Assembly: GCA_933228675.1 (NCBI GenBank)
Contig: OW121742.1
Span: 16,632,489 to 16,696,488, forward strand
From: Stomorhina lunata
Lineage: Eukaryota; Arthropoda; Insecta; Diptera; Rhiniidae
DNA: 64,000 nucleotides
Direction of reading: 5' to 3'
The position numbers and the translations under genes are program-made. Positions 48,766 through 59,499 of the stretch are shown here, in pieces. The notes beneath the pieces were generated by a model that had not been told where the DNA came from, ran no database searches, and saw only the letters and a list, made by a program, of their open reading frames with translations. Numbering within the stretch: position 1 is the stretch's first letter; each line of letters begins with the position of its first letter.

Positions 48766-50189
48766 TTATAATTTTATCCCTTTTTTAACCATTTTGGCCC
48801 CAAAATCAAAAAAAGTACCAAATACGTGTTCAATATTTCTTTTACATCTATTGACTGCAGTACAAAGTTCCTTTCTATATTCTTTAGTTTAAAAAATAAG
48901 AGTTTGTTGAAAAAGTACCAAAAAAAAAACTATTTTTACCCTTTTTTACCCCTGGACATAGTTTCAAAAAAGTACCAAACACCTGTCCGCTTATTTTCAT
49001 AGCTGTTTAAAACGTAATATTAATTTTATTTCTGTACCTATTACTTTAGGAGATATAACGTTTTCGATTTTTCCCCTTTTTACCCTCTTAGAGGCAAAGG
49101 TTAAAAAGTCCCTTCTTTTTCTACCTATGATGCATCAAAAAAGGTACCCACTGTCCAAATTTTATCAAAATCGTTAGAGCATATAAATATACACAATTAT
49201 TGCTCGTTTAAGAATATAAGATATTTACAAACTGTAGAAAACATTAAATCGAATGTTATACCTTGTGTCCTACTTAAATTAGACCCCAAAAATTAAATAC
49301 TAGACCATATGCCCTAAATAAACATTTTGGTTTTGACTGTCTTAATTGCACCCAGGGAAATGGAAATTTGACAATGTGACATAATTGGCTCAAACCATAA
49401 GAAATTACCTTAAAAAACAGACTAAAAACAAAATAAACATAAACAAAGAAAGACAGACACGAGACTAAAAGAAAGAAGAAATGAAAAAGTATTTTTTTTA
49501 ACTTTTGAAAAAACCAGGTATTTTGGTATTTAACTACCGTGGGCGATTTCTTTACTCTTTGTTATTTTGTGTCGAGTTTGGGACAGGTTATTGTTCCACT
49601 ATATCAATAGATGGGGACGATAATGTTGGTTTGGTGGTCAAACCTTAAAGAAGGAATTAAAGATATGCAGGAGTTTTAGAATTATGGATTATTTTTTGCT
49701 GCCTATATATTCCACTTAGCAATAAGTGTTTCTAAAAATTATTAACTAATAAAATCCTCTATATTTTTCTTTTTAGGTAAGTCCTGGTGAAAACATTTGG
49801 GAATTATGAAATTTATTAAAGTAAGTATTTTACGATTTTGTCTGCCTATATATAGGAATAGTATTCGAGCTTAAGTTTAGAATTTGGAGTCTGTAGACTT
49901 ATCACAAAGGGAGCAATATGCCATCAAAGTAGGGCATAACGGGTTTTTCGAAAATTAATACCGATCCAAAAGACACATTTTTGATCCGATATAAATCCGA
50001 TATCTGCTAGCTGAGACCTACAAAAAACATAGCTATACGTGTGGCTTATCTCCTATAATTTACGAGATTTTCGACTTTGAAAAATACAATTCACAATTTT
50101 TTGAATTTTGCTAATACCGGATCCAAATTTACACCGATTTTTCCGAAATTTGTTTTTTTATTTCTAAGGAATGTATAAATCACACAAAA
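48766..50189. other. Non-coding stretch with AAAAGTACC phrases
   Basis: The phrase AAAAAGTACCAAA recurs at about 48815, 48913 and 48970, followed by AAAAGGTACCCAC near 49138. It looks like further decayed repeat units continuing the minisatellite region. A possible start exon ATGAAATTTATTAAA with GTAAGT donor lies at 49806-49820, but no following exon was found before array J. Confidence 0.5.
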
Positions 50190-52345
50190 AAATTTCAAAA
50201 ATTTTCGTATGGAAAGTTTTTTATCAGAAATTTTTCAATAGAAAATTTTTTTATCTAAAGTTTTTCAATAGAAAATTTTTTTATCAAAAGTTTTTCAATA
50301 GAAAATTTTTTTATCAAAAATTTTTCAATAGAAAATTTTTTTATCAAAAATTTTTCTATAGAAAAGTTTTTTAACAAAAAAAATTTCTATAGAAATTTTT
50401 TTATCAAAAAATTTTCTATAGAAAATTTCTATGGAAAATTTTTTATCAAAAATTTTTTCTCAAAAATTTTTCTACAGACATTTTTTTTCTCAAAAATTTT
50501 TCTACAGAAAATTTTTTTACCAAAAATTTTTTATCAATTTTTTTTTATGGAAAATTTTTTATCAAAAAATTTTCAATAGAAAATTTTTTATCAAAAATTT
50601 TTCTATAGAAAATTTTTTATTCAAAATTTTTCTATGGAAAATTTTATGATAAAAATTTTTTTATAGACCTTTTTTTCAAAAATTTTTCAATATTTTTTTT
50701 ATCAAAAATTTTTCAATAGAACAATTTTTATCAAAAATTTTTTTATAAAAAATTTTTCTATCAAGAATTGTTCTATAAAAAATTTTTATTTTTTTTATCA
50801 AAAATTTTCAAAAAGAAATTTTATCAAAAATTTTTCGATAGAAAATTATTTTATCAAAAATTTTTAATATTTTTTTATCAAAAATTTTTAATATTTTTTT
50901 TATCAAAAATTTTTAATATTTTTTTTATCAAAAATTTTAAGTCAAAAAATTTTTATAAAAAAATTTTCAATAGAAAATTTTTTTCAAATATTTTTTATCA
51001 AAAATTTTTCTATAGAAAATTTTTTATCAAAAATTTTTCTATAGAAAATTTTTTATTCAAAATTTTTCTATGGAAAATTTTACGATAAAAAATTTTTTTA
51101 TAGACCATTTTTTTTTTAAATTTTTCAATATTTTTTTATCAAAAATTTTTCAATATAACAATTTTTATCAAAAATTTTTTTAAAAAAAATTTTTTATTAA
51201 AAATTTTTCTATCAAGAATTGTTCTATAAAAAATTTTTATTTTTTTTTATCAAAAATTTAAAAAAAAATTTTTTATCAAAAATTTTTCTTGAAAATTTTC
51301 ATATCAGAAATTTTTCGATAGAAAATTATTTTATCAAAAATTTTTAATATTTTTTTATCAAAAATTTTTAATATTTTTTTATCAAAAATTTTTCTATAAA
51401 AATTTTTTTTATCAAAAATTTTTTTATCAAAAATTTTTTATCAAAAATTTTTTTATCAAAAATTTTTTATCAAAAATTTTTTATCAAAAATTTTTCTATT
51501 GAAAATTTTTCTATAGAAAATTTTTTATCAAAAATTTTTCTATAGAACATTTTCTTATTAAAAGTTTTTCTATGGAAAATTTTGTATCAAAAATTTTTCT
51601 ATGGAAAATTTTGTATCAAAAATTTTTCTATAGAAAATTTTTTATTAAAAATTTTTCTATGGAAAATTTTATGATAAAAAATTTTTCTATAGAACATTTT
51701 TTTTATCAAAAATTTTTCAATATTCTTTTTATCAAAACTTTTTCGATAGAACAATTTTTTATCAAAAATATTTCTATAGAAAATTTTTCTATCAAAAATT
51801 TTTTAATAGAAAATTTTTTTAACAAAAATTTTTAATATTTTTTTTTATCAAAAATTTTTCTATAAAAAATTTTTTTATCAAAAACTTTTCTATAAAAAAT
51901 TTTTTTGTCAAAACTTTTTCTATAGAAATTTTTGTATCAAAAAATTTTCAATAGAAAATTTTTTTATCAAAAATTTTTAATATTTTTTTTATCAAAAATT
52001 TTTCTATAAAAAATTTCTTTATCAAAAACTTTTCTATAAAAAATTTTTTTATCAAAACTTTTTCTATAAAAAATTTTTTTATCAAAACTTTTTCTATAGA
52101 AAATTTTTGTATCAAAAAATTTTCAATAGAAAATTTTTTTATCAAAAAATTTTCAATAGAAAATTTTTTTATCAAAAAATTTTCAATAGAAAATTTTTTT
52201 ATGAAAAAATTTTCTATAGAATATTTTTTATCAAAAATTTTTTTATGGAAAATTTTTTATCGAAAATTTTTCTATGAACATACAAAATTTTTCTATGGAA
52301 AATTTTTATCAAAAATTTTTTTATGAAAAATTTTTCTATATAAAT
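50190..52345 (+). repeat. 29-bp tandem array J (TTTTTTATCAAAAA linker)
   Basis: About 70 units of ~29 bp with core TTTTTCTATAGAAAA and linker TTTTTTATCAAAAA. A block landmark TCAAGAATTGTTCTATAAAA is repeated 451 bp apart (50761 and 51212). Array K (54985-57335) has the reverse-complement unit. Confidence 0.93.
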
Positions 52346-52369
52346 TTTTTTGGATCGAAAATATTGAAA

Positions 52370-52600
52370 AAATATAAAAATCTCAAATTGTTTAAAATAA
52401 GAATTTATTTCTGTTTAGAAAAATTTTCCCAATATTTACAAAAATTTTCCCATTGTTTACAAAAATAATAGTGTCGTGGCAACAATGTTCGAGATTATAT
52501 TTCAGTGTTCTCTCGAGCCATGTATTTTGTTGCTATTAATTGGATTTTGATTTGTTTCTGTTTTGTTTGTTTGTTTCTAGTTGGATATTGTTATATATCG
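52370..52600 (+). repeat. Inner unique-sequence part of the left fold-back arm
   Basis: Non-array sequence just inside array J that is the diverged reverse complement of about 54780-55000. Shared blocks include GTCGTGGCAACAATGTTCGA, TGTTCTCTCGA, TATTTTGTTGCTAT and AATTGGATTTTGATT. It shows that arrays J and K are arms of one inverted duplication, not two independent satellites. Confidence 0.85.
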
Positions 52601-53700
52601 TGCGGCGAAAAAAATAAAAAAAAAAAATTCGAAACTGTCTTACAACAATACTATATATTCGGTGGTGTACGGAAAACTTTTTTTTTCTTCCATATAACTC
52701 GAGACGCTCGAATGTCAATATATGGCTTATGTCATATAGGCTGGTAATGTGGTATAGTAACTTTTCTTTGAAACTTAATTTAAAATAATTTCTTAAATAT
52801 CTTTGAAATTGTATAGGTATACCTCAATACCGGACTTCCTCTATCATATGATCGTTATACAGTAAATTGAAAAATGAAACATTTAATGAAGACTTCTTGG
52901 GGCTTGAACCTTCAAAATCATTGCCATTCTTCCAAAATCAAACATTCAATGTTTTTACAATAATTCTTTTCTTATAAAAACTGTCCAAGTAATTCTCAAT
53001 AATTCCTTGTTTAACCCAAATTCAATGCCAGGGTCATTGAATTAACTTTTTACTGAAATTTTAATAAACTCATAAATTATCTACACAAATTTGTAAAATT
53101 TAATAAATTATTAACAACAAAAAAAAAAAAAAGAAAACAATTGTAAACATCAGAATCAAAAATAATTGAAAAGTTTTCTAATCAATATTCAAAACTGGTA
53201 AATAGTTTTCAAATAATTATTTAATATTTTTATGGTTTTTGGAATACATTAGAATTATATAAACGAATTTAATTATGCAATTGCTTTTAGAATTTTTAAT
53301 TACAAAATTTTAATACAAATTTTACATACACAGACACAGACAAAAGAATAAAACAAAAATGTATCTAAAACACCCACACACAAACACTAAAACCAATTAA
53401 AAATTTTGGAATACAAATATTGAAAATAATAAAACCAGTGGCCTATTGCTAACACTTACTTACACTTTGCCAAAGTTTTATTGTTTATAAAAATTTTTAA
53501 ATAAATTAATTTGTTTTTAGACAAAATGAAAATGAAATTAAATTATTTTAAAGCCAAGTTTACCATAAAAATACTTACAGACATGATTTTTTCAAAACAC
53601 TAGACATTTGACCTTCAGCAGGAAGACGTGTCTGGCTCAAAACTTAAAATTATATATATTTATTTAAATTTTTCTTTAAACAAATTTAAACTAAAATTTT
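52601..53700. other. Spacer upstream of the 53.8-kb gene
   Basis: AT-rich spacer. A minus-strand ATG with a GTAAGT donor lies at about 53578-53584 (ACTTACAGACAT on the given strand). No matching exon was found, so I do not call it. Confidence 0.5.
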
Positions 53701-53702
53701 AG

Positions 53703-53753
53703 TATAAATTATTGCAAATTTTAGCACATTATTATCAGTTCAATAAGTTCTGT
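53703..53753 (+). promoter_or_regulatory. Core promoter of the 53.8-kb gene
   Basis: TATAAATT at 53703-53710 and the initiator/early leader TCAGTTCAATAAGTTCTGT starting at 53735. The leader sequence is shared nearly word for word with the genes at 59.0 and 63.2 kb. Confidence 0.75.
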
Positions 53754-53779
53754 TAACTAAAAAACTAAAATTCAACAAA

Positions 53780-54117
53780 ATGTTCAAATTCGTAAGTAGA
53801 ACAATTGAAAAAGGATTACAAATTAACTTTAAACAATTTCATTTCAATATAAAATCATTTTAATTTGCATTCTTCCCTAGTTCACTTTGTGCTTGTTGGC
53901 CCTTGTTGCCTTGGCTGCCGCTAAACCCGCTTTTGTAGCTTACTCGGCTCCTTACACTGCCGCCTACACTGCTCCCTATGCTGCTGCCTATACTGCTGCC
54001 TACACCGCTCCCTATGCCGCTGCCTACTCTTATCCTTATGCCTCCTCCTATGTAGCTGCTCCTTATGCTGCCTACTCAGCTTATCCTTATGCCGCTTCTT
54101 ATGTTTTGCGCAAATAG
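53780..54117 (+). CDS. Secreted Ala/Tyr/Pro-rich cuticle-type protein
   Basis: Exon 1, 53780-53791, encodes MFKF with donor GTAAGT. The intron is 53792-53880, acceptor TTCCCTAG. Exon 2 is 53881-54117. The 82-residue product has a signal peptide (FTLCLLALVALAAA, cleaved before or after KP). The mature chain consists almost entirely of AYTAPYAA, AYSAYPYA and similar Ala/Tyr/Pro repeats and ends SYVLRK. Such short AYP/AAPY-type proteins are known from fly cuticle gene clusters (825-Oak-like, low-complexity CPLC-type). Assignment to that group is by composition and gene structure only. It is closely related to the genes at 59.0 and 63.0 kb. A polyadenylation signal AATAAA lies at 54208. The gene lies in the spacer of inverted duplication J/K. 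Confidence 0.88.
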
Positions 54118-54207
54118 GTTTAAGGCCGGCGAAAAATATTGTTAAAGTTATTTGTTGATTTTGTTAACGAAAAAAAAAAATTAAGTAAAAAATTTACAAA
54201 AAAAGAA

Positions 54208-54213
54208 AATAAA
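54208..54213 (+). terminator. Polyadenylation signal of the 53.8-kb gene
   Basis: AATAAA 91 nt after the stop codon, in an A-rich stretch, so the exact site is uncertain. Confidence 0.4.
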
Positions 54214-54779
54214 ATGATTTTAGTTAGAAAAACTTGCAAAAACTATAAAAAAAAAATTTATTTTCTCTTAAGTAACTTTTTCAAAGAAGTATATATTTTT
54301 TTTAAATTACATTTTCAGATCCAAAAATTTTCAGATCCTAAGAACTTTGAGTTTCTTAGTAACATAAATTAATTAATGTTATCTAATTCATCTGATTTCC
54401 CTGGCCTTATACAAACAAAAATCTATTCATTTCTAATAAAAATCTACCCAAAATCTCCAATAAAGCTCAAAACGCTCAAAACTAATTTGTAAACACAAAT
54501 GAATTGCCATACTCAAAATCCGAATAAATAAGTCTCTGATATAAGTCTTCAGATTTCGTAGGTTTTCAAGTATATAATCGTACCAAAAGCAACCAATTAA
54601 AATTATCAGGTATTAATATTAGTATCAGTATCAACATAACTTATGTAACACATAACCAGACGTAGCCCACCAGAAGCCGATGACATTTTGTAATTTTCAT
54701 AAATAACAATGAAACTCGTTAAAATGTGTATTAAAAGTATTCAGTTGAAATTCGGATGTTAACACAGTCGGCTCGTGAC
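54214..54779. other. 3' spacer of the 53.8-kb gene
   Basis: AT-rich sequence with no further gene, running up to the right fold-back arm. Confidence 0.55.
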
Positions 54780-54984
54780 GCTTTGTTAAAGAAAATACAA
54801 AAACAAAATCAAAATCCAATTTATAGCAACAAAATACGTGGTTCGAGAGAACAAAGAAATATTATCTCGAACATTGTTGCCACGACAATAAACATTGTTT
54901 AAAATAAATGTAACCGAATTGGGAATATTTTCGAAACAGAAAAAATAGTAATATTAAACAATTTTAGATTTTTTGAATCAAAAA
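54780..54984 (-). repeat. Inner unique-sequence part of the right fold-back arm
   Basis: The reverse complement matches 52370-52600 with moderate divergence. For example TCGAACATTGTTGCCACGAC at 54873-54892 pairs with the block at about 52475. Confidence 0.85.
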
Positions 54985-57335
54985 CTATGTTTTTGGATAT
55001 TTTTGTATAGACAATTTTTTGATAAAAATGTAGAAAATTTTTCCTTAAAAATTGTTTTTTTTTTCTAGTAAATGTAATAAATTATTATAAAAAAAATATT
55101 TTTCTATTGAAAAATTTTTTTAGAAAAAGATTTTCGATAAAAATATTTTTTAGAAAAAGATTTTCGATAAAAAATTTTTTCTAACAAAAAATTTTCGATA
55201 AAAATATTTTCTGAAATATTTTTGATAAACAAATTTTCTATCGAAAAATTTTTGTAAAAAATCTTCTATAGAAATCTTGGATAAAAAATTTTTCTATAGA
55301 AAAATTTTGGATAAAGCAATTTTCTATAGACAAATTTTGGATACAAAAAATTCTGGATAGAAAAATTCTGGATAAAAAAATTTTCTATAGAAAACTTTTT
55401 GATAAAAAATTTTCTATAGAAGAATTTTTGATAAAAAAAATTCTTATAGAAGAATTTTTGATAAAAAAATTCTTATAGAAGAATTTTTGATAAACAAATT
55501 TTTGGTAAAAAATTGTCTATAGAAGAATTTTTAATAAAAAGAAATTCTAAGAAAAATTTTTGATAAAAAAAATTTTTGACAAAAAAATTTTTGACAAAAA
55601 ATTTTTTTATAGAAAAATTCTTGATAAAAAAATTTTGTATAGAAAAATTCTGGATAAAAAAATTTTCTATAGAAAACTTTTTGATAAAACATTTTCTATA
55701 GAAGAATTTTTGATAAAAAAAATTCTTATAGAATAATTTTTGATAAAAAAATTCTTATAGAAGAATTTTTGATAAACAAATTTTTGGTAAAAAATTGTCT
55801 ATAGAAGAATTTTTAATGAAAAGAAATTCTAAGAAAAATTTTTGATAAAAAAAATTTTTGACAAAAAAATTTTTGACAAAAAAATTTTTGACAAAAAATT
55901 TTTCTATAGAAAAATTCTGGATAAAAAAATTTTCTATAGAAAAATTTTTGGTAAAAAAAAATTCTATAGAAAAATTTTTGGTAAAAAAAATTTCTATAGA
56001 AAAATTTTTTGGTAAAAATAAAAATAATAAAAAAAATTTCTATAGAAAATTTTTTAATAAAAAAATTTTCTATAGAAAAATTTTTTATCAAAAATTTTTG
56101 ACAAAATTTTTTTTTAGATTAAATTTCTATAGAAACATTTTTGATAAAAAAAATTTTCTATAGAAAAATTTTTGATAAAACAAATTTTGTATAGAAAAAT
56201 TTATGAAAAAAATTTTCTATAGAAAAATTCTGGATAAAAAAATTTTCTATAGAAAACTTTTTGATAAAACATTTTCTATAGAAGAATTTTTGATAAAAAA
56301 AATTCTTATAGAATAATTTTTGATAAAAAAAATTCTTATAGAAGAATTTTTGATAAACAAATTTTTGGTAAAAAATTGTCTATAGAAGAATTTTTAATGA
56401 AAAGAAATTCTAAGAAAAATTTTTGATAAAAAAATTTTTTGACAAAAAAATTTTTGACAAAAAATTTTTCTATAGAAAAATTCTGGATAAAAAAATTTTC
56501 TATAGAAAAATTTTTGGTAAAAAAAATTTCTATAGAAAAATTTTTTAATAAAAAAATTTTCTATAGAAAAATTTTTGGTAAAAAAATTTTCTATAGAAAA
56601 TTTTTTGGTAAAAATAAAAATAATAAAAAAAATTTCTATAAAAAATTTTTGATTAAAAAAATTTTCTATAGAAAAATTTTTTCTCAAAAATTTTTGACAA
56701 ATTTTTTTTTTTTAGATTAAATTTCTATAGAAACATTTTTGATAAAAAAATTTTCTATAGAAAAATTTTTGATAAAACAAATTTTGTATAGAAAAATTTA
56801 TGAAAAAAATTTTCTATAGAAAATTTTTTGACAGACAAATTTTTGATGAAAACATTTTCCATAGACAATTTTTTATAAAAATATTTTGCTTTCAAAAATT
56901 TTTCATTAAAATGTAATAAAACATTGAAAAAAAATATTTTTCTATTGAAAAATTTTGTCGAAAAAAATTTCTAGATAAATATCTTCGATCGATAATTTTT
57001 TTTTTTTTTTTGAAGAAAAGTTTTCGATAAAAATATTTTCTGTAAACAATTTTCTAAAAGATTTCTAATAAACAAATTTTCTATCAAAAAATTGTTGATG
57101 AAAAATCTTCTATAAAAAAATTTTGGATAAAAAAAAAAAAAATTATGATAAAAAAAATCTATAGACAAATTTTGGATAAAAAATTGTTCTATATAAAAAT
57201 TTATCATAAATACATTTTCTATAGAAAAATTTTTCATAAAAAATATAGACAAATTTTTGATAAAAAAAACATTTTCTATAGAAAAATTTTGAATAAAACA
57301 ATTTTCTATAGAAAAATTTTTGATAAAAAAGTTTC
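54985..57335 (-). repeat. 29-bp tandem array K, reverse complement of array J
   Basis: About 78 units with core TTTTCTATAGAAAAA and linker TTTTTGATAAAAAA. A ~580-bp block is repeated: landmark GGTAAAAAATTGTCTATAG at 55504, 55786 and 56367, so spacings of 282 and 581 bp. GACAAAAAA and GGATAAAAAA linker variants are clustered. Confidence 0.93.
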
Positions 57336-58345
57336 ATAGTCTATGTCTTAGTCTATGGCTTAGTCTATGTATTAGTCTATGTCTTAGTCTAAGTCTATGT
57401 CTTAGTCTATGTCTTAGTCTATGTCTTAGTCTATGTCTTAGTCTATGTCTTAGTCTATGTCTTAGTCTATGTCTTAGTCTACGTCTTAGTCTATGTCTTA
57501 GTCTATGTCTTAGTCTATGTCTTAGTCTATGTCTTAGTCTATGTCTTAGTCTATGTCTTAGTCTATGTCTTAGTCTATGTCTTAGTCTATGTCTTAGTCT
57601 ATGTCTTAGTCTATGTCTTAGTCTATGTCTTAGTCTATATCTTAGTCTATGTCTTAGTCTATGTCTTAGTCTATGTCTTAGTCTATGTCTTAGTCTATGT
57701 CTTAGTCTATGTCTTAGTCTATGTCTTAGTCTATGTCTTAGTCTATGTCTTAGTCTATGTCTTAGTCTATGTCTTAGTCTATGTCTTAGTCTATGTCTTA
57801 GTCTATGTCTTAGTCTATGTCTTAGTCTATGTCTTAGTCTACGTCTTAGTCTATGTCTTAGTCTATGTCTTAGTCTATGTCTTAGTCTATGTCTTAGTCT
57901 ATGTCTTAGTCTATGTCTTAGTCTATGTCTTAGTCTATGTCTTAGTCTATGTCTTAGTCTATGTCTTAGTCTATGTCTTAGTCTATATCTTAGTCTATGT
58001 CTTAGTCTATGTCTTAGTCTATGTCTTAGTCTATGTCTTAGTCTATGTCTTAGTCTATGTCTTAGTCTATGTCTTAGTCTATGTCTTAGTCTATGTCTTA
58101 GTCTATGTCTTAGTCTATGTCTTAGTCTATGTCTTAGTCTATGTCTTAGTCTATGTCTTAGTCTATGTCTTAGTCTATGTCTTAGTCTATGTCTTAGTCT
58201 ATGTCTTAGTCTATGTCTTAGTCTAAGTCGTAATCTATGTCTTAGTCTATGTCTTAGCCTATGTCTTAGTCTATATCTTAGTCTATGTCTTAGTCTATGT
58301 CTTAGTCTACGTTTTAGTCTGTGTCCTAGTCTATGACTTTGTTTT
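57336..58345 (+). repeat. 12-bp satellite L (TCTATGTCTTAG)n
   Basis: About 83 near-perfect copies of TCTATGTCTTAG. Rare variants repeat at matched distances (ACGTCTTAG at 57481 and 57841; CTATAT at 57635 and 57983), so a ~350-360-bp block was duplicated. The period is a multiple of three, so a long meaningless open frame results. It abuts array K directly and is the inverse of satellite M. Confidence 0.97.
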
Positions 58346-58897
58346 GGGTAAATTTCGTATCTTAGTTAATGTCTTTATCTTCTGTTAAATAAAATTTCCT
58401 TCAGCAAAAAAAGTTCAATTTTGAAATTTCGCTGCCCTATTTTAAAAAATTCTAAAAGATATGCATAAATGGAAAGTAAAACAAATAAATTAGTTTCTTT
58501 TGTTTAATCGCTTAAAAATTTATAAATCAATTTAGAAACTTTTTAATATTTTCGAACAATTTAAGAAATATTGCCTACAATTTAAACTTTAGAATCCTTG
58601 AAATCTAAGAGCCAAACATATTGGCATATACCAAATAGGAAGACATTGTCAGTTTACAGAACAATTGAAATAAATTTCAAATAGTTTTGGAAAACAAAGA
58701 AAATAATCACGAAATTCAACGAAAACTAACACATGACAAATGACACACAAAAATCATAGAAAAAATAGAAACAAAATTTTACTAGAAACAACCAATGAAC
58801 GAACGACCTTATAAAAGAGACGTGCTTGGCTAATGGCTAATGCTAATGCAGATTTTAACAGCTTAAAAACCTTTTTAACAATAAAAAAAAGATAAAG
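58346..58897. other. 5' flank of the 59.0-kb gene
   Basis: AT-rich sequence between satellite L and the promoter. No other gene is seen. Confidence 0.6.
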
Positions 58898-58935
58898 TAT
58901 AAAAACTAATAACAAATTAGCAAATACCATCAGTT
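58898..58935 (+). promoter_or_regulatory. Core promoter of the 59.0-kb gene
   Basis: TATAAAAA at 58898-58905 and initiator TCAGTTCAATT starting at 58930. The spacing from TATA to the initiator A is 34 nt, as in the sister genes. Confidence 0.75.
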
Positions 58936-58987
58936 CAATTGAAAAGTTCTGTAAAACAATTAATTTAAAACAAAAAACTAAAACAAA

Positions 58988-59344
58988 ATGTTCAAATTCG
59001 TAAGTTTTATTTTTTTAGTGCAAAAAAGGATTAAATTTATTCAAAAAATTTTTTTTTTATTATTTTAGTTCACTTTGTGCTTGTTTGCCGTTGTCGCCTT
59101 GGCTTCTGCTGCCGCTAAACCCGGAATTGTTGCTCCTTTGGCTTACTCTGCTCCCTATGTAGCTGCTGCTCCTTATGCAGCCGCTTATGCCGCTCCATAT
59201 GCTGCCGCTTACACTGCTCCCTATGCTGCTGCCTACACTTCCGCCTATTCCGCCTATCCTTATGCCTCACCCTATGTAGCTGCTCCTTACGCGGCTGCTT
59301 ACTCTGCTTATCCTTATGCTGCTTCCTACTTGTTGCGCAAGTAA
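58988..59344 (+). CDS. Secreted Ala/Tyr/Pro-rich cuticle-type protein
   Basis: Exon 1, 58988-58999 (MFKF, donor GTAAGT); intron 59000-59068, only 69 nt, acceptor TATTTTAG; exon 2, 59069-59344. The product has 95 residues. The signal peptide FTLCLFAVVALASAAA is followed by KPGIVAPLAYSAPYV, then AAPYAAAY and AYPYASPYV repeats, ending AYPYAASYLLRK. It is very close to the 63.0-kb gene (same KPG[IF]VAPLAYS start) and close to the 53.8-kb gene. The likely role is a small structural cuticle component. AATAAA lies at 59428. The gene lies between 12-bp satellites L and M, which are in opposite orientations. Confidence 0.9.
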
Positions 59345-59427
59345 TTTGCAGGAATTATGTGATTTGTTAGTTATAAAAATATAATTGTTTGTTTAGAGAT
59401 TTTTTTTGTTAATGGAACTTGTTAAAA

Positions 59428-59433
59428 AATAAA
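59428..59433 (+). terminator. Polyadenylation signal of the 59.0-kb gene
   Basis: AATAAA 84 nt after the stop codon. Confidence 0.5.
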
Positions 59434-59499
59434 TCAATTTACTCTAATAGAGTAGAGATTTTCACGAAAATTTTGCAGATTTTCTTTTGGAGGACATAA

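Noticed and set aside
50171..57339. Many Phe/Lys/Ile-rich open frames (FYRKFF, IENFF) on both strands
   Set aside because: All lie inside 29-bp AT-rich arrays. The same peptide phrases recur wherever the repeat lacks a stop codon.
57320..58336. 338-codon open frame on the plus strand
   Set aside because: Same artefact, from satellite L.
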